Made by a program: the position numbers and the translations under genes
Notes under the pieces: generated by a model
What the model saw: only the letters and a program-made list of their open reading frames with translations
What the model was told of the DNA's origin: nothing
The model's database searches: none
Assembly (NCBI GenBank): GCA_903929895.1
Contig: CAIYWM010000411.1
Location: 1 to 8,740, forward strand
Origin: an uncultured Alphaproteobacteria bacterium
GTDB lineage: Bacteria; Pseudomonadota; Alphaproteobacteria; Reyranellales; Reyranellaceae
Length of the DNA stretch: 8,740 nt
Reading direction: 5' to 3'
Shown here: piece by piece, positions 5,112 to 8,740 of the stretch
Layout of the letters: every line of letters begins with the position of its first letter
Numbering within the stretch: the first letter of the stretch is position 1

Positions 5112-6829
5112 TGGCCCACGATCTCATCATTCGCGGCGGTACGGTCGTCGACGGCTCCGGCAGCCAGCGCTTCACGGCCGATGTCGGCATCAAGAATGGA
5201 ATGATCGCCGAGGTCGGACGCATCACCTCCACTGCGGCGCGCACCATCGACGCCGACGGTCTGATCGTCTCGCCGGGCTTCATCGACGGCCACACGCACA
5301 TGGATGCCCAGGTCGCCTGGGATCCGCTGGGCAGCTGTTCGTGCTGGCACGGCGTCACGTCGGTGGTGATGAGCAATTGCGGCTTCGCGCTGGCGCCCTG
5401 CAAGCCCGAGGATCGGGACCTCTATGCGCGCTGCCTCTCGGCGGTCGAGGATATCCCGACCGAGGCGATGGCCGCCGGCATCGACTGGACCTGGGAGACC
5501 TTCCCGGAATATCTCGCGACCGTGGAGCGCCTGCCCAAGGCCATCAACTACGGCATGTATATCGGCCATTCGGCGCTGCGCATGTACGCGATGGGCAAGC
5601 GGGCCTTCACCGAGAAGGCGACCGAAGACGAGATGGTGCGCATGGCCGACCTCGTGAAGGAGGCGCTGCGGGCCGGGGCCATGGGCTTTTCCAGCTCGCG
5701 CGCCTCCACGCACGTGACGCCGGACAACACGCCGGTCGCCAGCCGGATCGCCGAATGGGAGGAGATCGACCGCATCTTGGCGGCCATGGCTGAGCTCGAT
5801 GCCGGCATCTTCCAGGTTGGACCGGACGTGGCGAGCGGCCCGGCCCACCGGGCCTTCCTCGCGCGGCTGCGCGAGCTGGCGCTCGCCTACCGGCGCCCGG
5901 TCATGTTCGGCGTGCTGGCGACCAAGCAGGGCGACGATCCGACCGGCTGGGCCTATCAGACGCGCTACATCGACGAGACCGTGGCCGCCGGTGGCCGCAT
6001 GTTCGGCCAGGGCACGACCCGTTCGATCAATGCCATCTTCTCGCTCAAGTCCTACCTGCCGTTCGACGTGCTGCCGGCGTGGCGCAAGGTCCGCGACCTG
6101 CCGATGGAGGAGCAGAAGCGGCGGCTGGCCGATCCCGAGGTGCGGCGCGAACTTGTCGCGGCGGAAAGCCGGATGAAGCCGCGCGACAACGTCTTCCAGG
6201 GCGGAGGGGCGGCGACGACGGATCCGCGCAAGCCCGATTACGCCAACCTGTTCGCGATGACCGGCGTCGACTGGGACGATCCCACGGTCGAGCAGCTCGC
6301 CCGGGCGCGCGGGCAGCATCCGGTCGAGGTCATGATCGATCTGTCGCTGGCCAACGAGAATCAGGTCTACGTCCAGCCGCTGGTCAACGAATCGCCGGAT
6401 GACGTGCTCGGCATCCTGAAGCACGAGCGCACGCTGGCGACCTTCTCCGATTCCGGCGCCCATGTCGCCCAGGAGATGGGTTCGTCGCTGCAGACGCATC
6501 TGCTCAGCTACTGGGTGCGCAAGCGCGGGGCCTTCACGCTCGAGGAGGGGGTGAAGAAGATCACCCGCGACAATGCCCTGGCTTGGGACCTTGCCGACCG
6601 TGGCCTCGTCCGCGAGGGGTACCGGGCCGATCTCGTCCTGTTCGAGGCGGATCGCATCCGGCCGACATTGCCGACGGTCGAACGCGACCTGCCGGGCGGT
6701 GCCCGCCGCCTCGTCCAGAAGGCGGAGGGGATCAGGGCAACCCTGGTGAACGGCGCCGTGGCGTTCGACAACGGGGAAGCGACGGGCACCTACGCCGGCA
6801 CGGTGCTCAAGGGACCGCTTGCCCGCTGA
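5111..6829 (+). CDS. D-aminoacylase-like amidohydrolase (COG3653 type)
   Basis: 572-residue cytoplasmic metal-dependent hydrolase of the amidohydrolase superfamily, in the group annotated N-acyl-D-amino-acid deacylase. The N-terminal beta-domain opens MAHDLIIRGGTVVDGSG and leads into the barrel with GFIDGHTHMD (56-65; metal ligands His61 and His63), SNCGFALAP (88-96; Cys90, equivalent to the bridging cysteine of D-aminoacylase) and FSDSGAHV (445-452; catalytic Asp447). It closes with REGYRADLVLF (501-511). The two histidines that complete zinc binding in D-aminoacylase are not seen: their places read GIFQVGPD (232-239) and VMFGVLAT (264-271). I believe this holds for a whole subfamily, so substrate and chemistry are uncertain. 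Start: homology begins at 5111; upstream in-frame extension to 4976 is arginine-rich non-homologous sequence. It is divergent from the GMC operon. Confidence 0.88.
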   Translation: MAHDLIIRGGTVVDGSGSQRFTADVGIKNGMIAEVGRITSTAARTIDADGLIVSPGFIDGHTHMDAQVAWDPLGSCSCWHGVTSVVMSNCGFALAPCKPEDRDLYARCLSAVEDIPTEAMAAGIDWTWETFPEYLATVERLPKAINYGMYIGHSALRMYAMGKRAFTEKATEDEMVRMADLVKEALRAGAMGFSSSRASTHVTPDNTPVASRIAEWEEIDRILAAMAELDAGIFQVGPDVASGPAHRAFLARLRELALAYRRPVMFGVLATKQGDDPTGWAYQTRYIDETVAAGGRMFGQGTTRSINAIFSLKSYLPFDVLPAWRKVRDLPMEEQKRRLADPEVRRELVAAESRMKPRDNVFQGGGAATTDPRKPDYANLFAMTGVDWDDPTVEQLARARGQHPVEVMIDLSLANENQVYVQPLVNESPDDVLGILKHERTLATFSDSGAHVAQEMGSSLQTHLLSYWVRKRGAFTLEEGVKKITRDNALAWDLADRGLVREGYRADLVLFEADRIRPTLPTVERDLPGGARRLVQKAEGIRATLVNGAVAFDNGEATGTYAGTVLKGPLAR

Positions 6830-6838
6830 CGGGCTCTT
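6821..6838 (+). terminator. possible weak terminator over the stop codon
   Basis: GCCCG (6821-6825) and CGGGC (6830-6834) form a perfect GC stem with loop CTGA containing the amidohydrolase stop, followed by TCTT. The stem is short and the T-tract poor, so termination would be partial at best. Position at the end of the catabolic unit and before an unrelated gene pair supports it. Confidence 0.25.
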
Positions 6839-6873
6839 GCCACGTCACCTGTCGAGGTCCAAGACGTTCCCGA

Positions 6874-6900
6874 TGGTCTTGCAGACTGGTGGTCTTGCAG
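6874..6900. repeat. 11-bp direct repeat upstream of the methyltransferase
   Basis: TGGTCTTGCAG occurs at 6874-6884 and exactly again at 6890-6900, a period of 16 bp. The first copy also pairs with CAAGAC at 6860-6865 to make a 6-bp stem. The repeat lies 40-66 bp before the methyltransferase ATG in the only non-coding stretch on this side, where a promoter or operator is expected. It could be a double regulator site or a recent slippage duplication. Confidence 0.45.
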
Positions 6901-6939
6901 CCGTCTGTGCGCGCGGCCACGAGACCCTGACAAGCAGCA

Positions 6940-7656
6940 ATGGAAGACGCCGTCTACGACTATGAAACCAGGATCCCGGCGGGATTCTACGACAAGGTCT
7001 ATCGACGGAAGTTCGGCGTACGCTATTGCTGGCACGACCTGAAATTCCGGACGGTCGCGGCTCTCCTGGGTAGTCCTCGCCGGGTGCTCGACATCGGCTG
7101 TGGCCCCGGCACCTTCATCGGCAACTATCTGCCGGGCGTCGAGGCGCTTGGCATCGACATCAGCGCCGCGCAGATCGAGTACGCGACCCGGACCTACGGG
7201 AGTTCGACGCATCGCTTTTCCACAGGGTCTCTGGCCAGACTGTCCGAGGCCGGCGAGCGCTTCGACGCGGTAACGCTGGTCGAACTGATCGAGCACCTGA
7301 CGCCGGAGGCGGCGATCCGCCTGCTGTCCGAGGCGCGGGCGCTGCTGGCGCCCGGCGGCGTGCTCGTCGTGACCACGCCCAACTACAGGTCGCTCTGGCC
7401 GCTCATCGAACTCGGCGTCAACGCCCTGTCGCCGGTGGATTACATCGAGCAGCACATCAACAAGTACCGGCGCGACCTGCTCGCCGCCCATCTCTCTTCC
7501 GCCGGCTATGGCGAAGTCTCGGTCAAGACGGCTCTGGGGCTCGCGCCCTTTGCCGCTGCGTTCGGCCTGGGGGTGGCAAACGCCGTGCACGCCATCGAGA
7601 ACGGCGTGAACCATTTCGGGATCGGCAATCTCCTTCTGGCCACGGCCCGGCCGTGA
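6940..7656 (+). CDS. class I SAM-dependent methyltransferase
   Basis: 238-residue Rossmann-fold methyltransferase of the UbiG/UbiE-like Methyltransf_11/25 type. Motif I is VLDIGCGPGTF (49-59); the acidic residue after beta-2 is Asp73 (LGIDIS); motif IV-like segment FDAVTLVELIEHL (108-120); then LAPGGVLVVTTPNY (136-149). The segment SPVDYIEQHINKYRRDLLAAHL (164-185) resembles small methyltransferases found in polysaccharide and lipid clusters, so a sugar, lipid or polyprenyl-linked acceptor is plausible. The C-terminal GLGVANAVHAIE stretch may touch the membrane. The ATG has no clear Shine-Dalgarno. The last codons overlap the following membrane-protein gene (GTGA, 7653-7656), suggesting the two are translated together and act in one pathway, probably on the cell envelope. 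Acceptor unknown. Confidence 0.88.
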   Translation: MEDAVYDYETRIPAGFYDKVYRRKFGVRYCWHDLKFRTVAALLGSPRRVLDIGCGPGTFIGNYLPGVEALGIDISAAQIEYATRTYGSSTHRFSTGSLARLSEAGERFDAVTLVELIEHLTPEAAIRLLSEARALLAPGGVLVVTTPNYRSLWPLIELGVNALSPVDYIEQHINKYRRDLLAAHLSSAGYGEVSVKTALGLAPFAAAFGLGVANAVHAIENGVNHFGIGNLLLATARP

Positions 7657-8740
7657 CGGCGATCCAGGGTCTGATCTGCCTCGTAGCGGCGGCGCTGCTG
7701 ATTGTCGAGGTCGCCGTCCTCGAGTCGAGATTTGACTTTTTACTCGCCGGCCTCGCGACGGCGGCGGTGGCCCTCGCCCTTGTCCATCAGGTGGCGAGAC
7801 GGCGCGGGGAGGGGGGCGGTGCCCTGCTCTATGGCGTGGGGCTACTCGGCGCCGTCGCGGGCTATTGCTATCTGGCGCTGGCACCCTCGGGCGCGATCTC
7901 GCCGCACGATGAAGTCATCGAGTGGGGCCGGATGGACAAGCGCCCGCTGATCTTCGGCTATCTCGGCATCGCGGCCTTCATCGCCTTCCACTGGCTCTGG
8001 GTGGCTTTCATCCAGGGCGTGCCGGTGGGCGCTCGCCCGGTGGCTGCGGTCGGCCGGCACGAATGGCCTTTACGAGTTCTGGGTGCGCTGGTGATCGCGG
8101 TTCTTGCCTATTGCTGGCTCGGCCTGCCGGCGCTACGCGGCGCCGACGTCGTTGGCGGTGACGGCCTGGCGAAGTTCTACGACATCCACTCGCACGTTCA
8201 CCTGAGCGCGCTGCAGCAGATCAGGCTGGGCGCGATACCCTACGTGGAGGCACAGACACAGTACGGACCGGGCAACCAGCTCCTGATGGGCGCTCTCACG
8301 GACTTCGTGCACTTCAGCAACCACGGCTTCCTTGCCGCCAACCTCCTGCTCAACGTCGTCTGTGTCGTTCTCTTCTTCATCATCGTTCAGCAGTTGCTGG
8401 GCCTCGGCTGGGCCGTTGCCGGGCTCCTGGGCTGGACCCTGTGGCCGAGCCCCGCCGAGACGATCGATCTGGCGGGTTGGGCTGTGCTCACGCGATGGAT
8501 GACGATTCCCATCCTGTCGCTCGGGCTGGCCTGGCTGCTGCTGGGGGCTGATGCCGCCCGCCGCGGCTGGCCAATGGCGGTGCTGGCGGGAATGCTGTGG
8601 GGGGCGGGCGGCTTCCTCAGCCAGGAGAACCTGAGCGGGGGCCTTCTCGTCCTCTTCTTCTCACTCACCCTGTTTGGTCCGGCCTCCGCTATGACACCGC
8701 AGCGCCTCGCGAAGTTCGCGGGCCTGCTCGTCCTCTCAGG
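7653..8740 (+). CDS. multi-pass membrane protein, GT-C glycosyltransferase-like (3' truncated)
   Basis: Open frame of 362 codons with no stop, running off the right edge. The start is taken as GTG at 7653, overlapping the methyltransferase TGA; there is no good Shine-Dalgarno, consistent with coupling. Likely membrane helices near residues 4-23, 28-47, 57-77, 99-120, 139-160, 226-248, 250-264, 282-298, 306-321 and 328-342. Between helices five and six lies a large polar loop with FYDIHSHVHLSALQQI (175-190) and then GAIPYVEAQTQYGPGNQLL (193-211). The pattern of His-rich segment, G-x-x-PY, then YGPG, is what I know from predicted GT39/PMT_2-like membrane glycosyltransferases that use polyprenyl-phosphate sugars at the outer face of the inner membrane. 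Loop histidines or Asp177 could be catalytic. Another polytopic envelope enzyme remains possible. The last visible codons encode a further hydrophobic stretch. Confidence 0.75.
   Translation, partial: MTAIQGLICLVAAALLIVEVAVLESRFDFLLAGLATAAVALALVHQVARRRGEGGGALLYGVGLLGAVAGYCYLALAPSGAISPHDEVIEWGRMDKRPLIFGYLGIAAFIAFHWLWVAFIQGVPVGARPVAAVGRHEWPLRVLGALVIAVLAYCWLGLPALRGADVVGGDGLAKFYDIHSHVHLSALQQIRLGAIPYVEAQTQYGPGNQLLMGALTDFVHFSNHGFLAANLLLNVVCVVLFFIIVQQLLGLGWAVAGLLGWTLWPSPAETIDLAGWAVLTRWMTIPILSLGLAWLLLGADAARRGWPMAVLAGMLWGAGGFLSQENLSGGLLVLFFSLTLFGPASAMTPQRLAKFAGLLVLS

Noticed and set aside
4943..6499. Long minus-strand open frame (518 codons) antisense to the amidohydrolase
   Set aside because: The opposite strand encodes an unmistakable amidohydrolase with metal motifs; the antisense product is His/Arg/Gly-rich and featureless.
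6790..7884. Minus-strand open frame (364 codons) antisense to the methyltransferase and membrane protein
   Set aside because: It covers the well-supported methyltransferase and the membrane gene, starts with low-complexity Pro/Arg sequence, and shows no domain.
7702..7950. Plus-strand 82-codon frame inside the membrane-protein gene (also 7922-8161)
   Set aside because: They are out of frame with the long hydrophobic reading frame from 7653 and have Arg/Ser-rich shadow composition.
1..8740. CRISPR arrays, tRNA/rRNA genes, transposases, integrases, attachment sites
   Set aside because: No periodic repeats, cloverleaf sequences, recombinase motifs or terminal inverted repeats were visible on either strand.

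Overview
The window is GC-rich (by eye in the mid-60s percent) with tightly packed genes. It looks like chromosomal DNA of a proteobacterium. The gene mix (Bug/TctC-type binding protein, GMC oxidoreductase, PAL-like NHL protein, COG3653-type amidohydrolase) suggests a metabolically versatile alphaproteobacterium of the Bradyrhizobium/Reyranella kind. That placement is inference from gene content, not from a phylogenetic marker. I see no tRNA, rRNA, CRISPR array, insertion sequence or phage gene.

Layout. (1) Bases 2-283, plus strand: the C-terminal end of an MFS transporter of the metabolite:H+ symporter type, cut by the left edge. (2) Bases 4927 down to 293, minus strand: a compact four-gene operon, in transcription order a GMC flavoprotein alcohol dehydrogenase, a six-bladed NHL propeller with the residues of peptidyl-alpha-hydroxyglycine alpha-amidating lyase (PAL), a D-2-hydroxyacid dehydrogenase, and a secreted Bug-family solute-binding protein. 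Junctions are 11 nt, 11 nt and a 4-nt ATGA overlap. (3) Bases 4928-5110: a divergent control region holding a dyad and a 21-codon leader ORF with a near-perfect Shine-Dalgarno. The leader's TGA overlaps the ATG of the next gene. (4) Bases 5111-6829, plus strand: a D-aminoacylase-like amidohydrolase. (5) Bases 6830-6939: a short gap with an 11-bp direct repeat. (6) Bases 6940-8740, plus strand: an unrelated envelope-type pair, a SAM-dependent methyltransferase and, coupled through a GTGA overlap, a long multi-pass membrane protein resembling GT-C glycosyltransferases. The membrane protein runs off the right edge and starts at a GTG.

How they may work together (inference). The minus-strand operon and the divergent amidohydrolase look like one catabolic module. 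A carboxylate-type compound would be bound outside the cell by the Bug protein. An N-acyl or related bond would be cut by the amidohydrolase, an alcohol oxidised by the GMC enzyme, and a 2-oxo/2-hydroxy acid interconverted by the dehydrogenase. PAL chemistry releases glyoxylate, and the next gene belongs to a family that includes glyoxylate reductases. This gives a specific testable idea: the module may degrade an N-acyl-alpha-hydroxyglycine-like intermediate. The real substrate cannot be read from the sequence.
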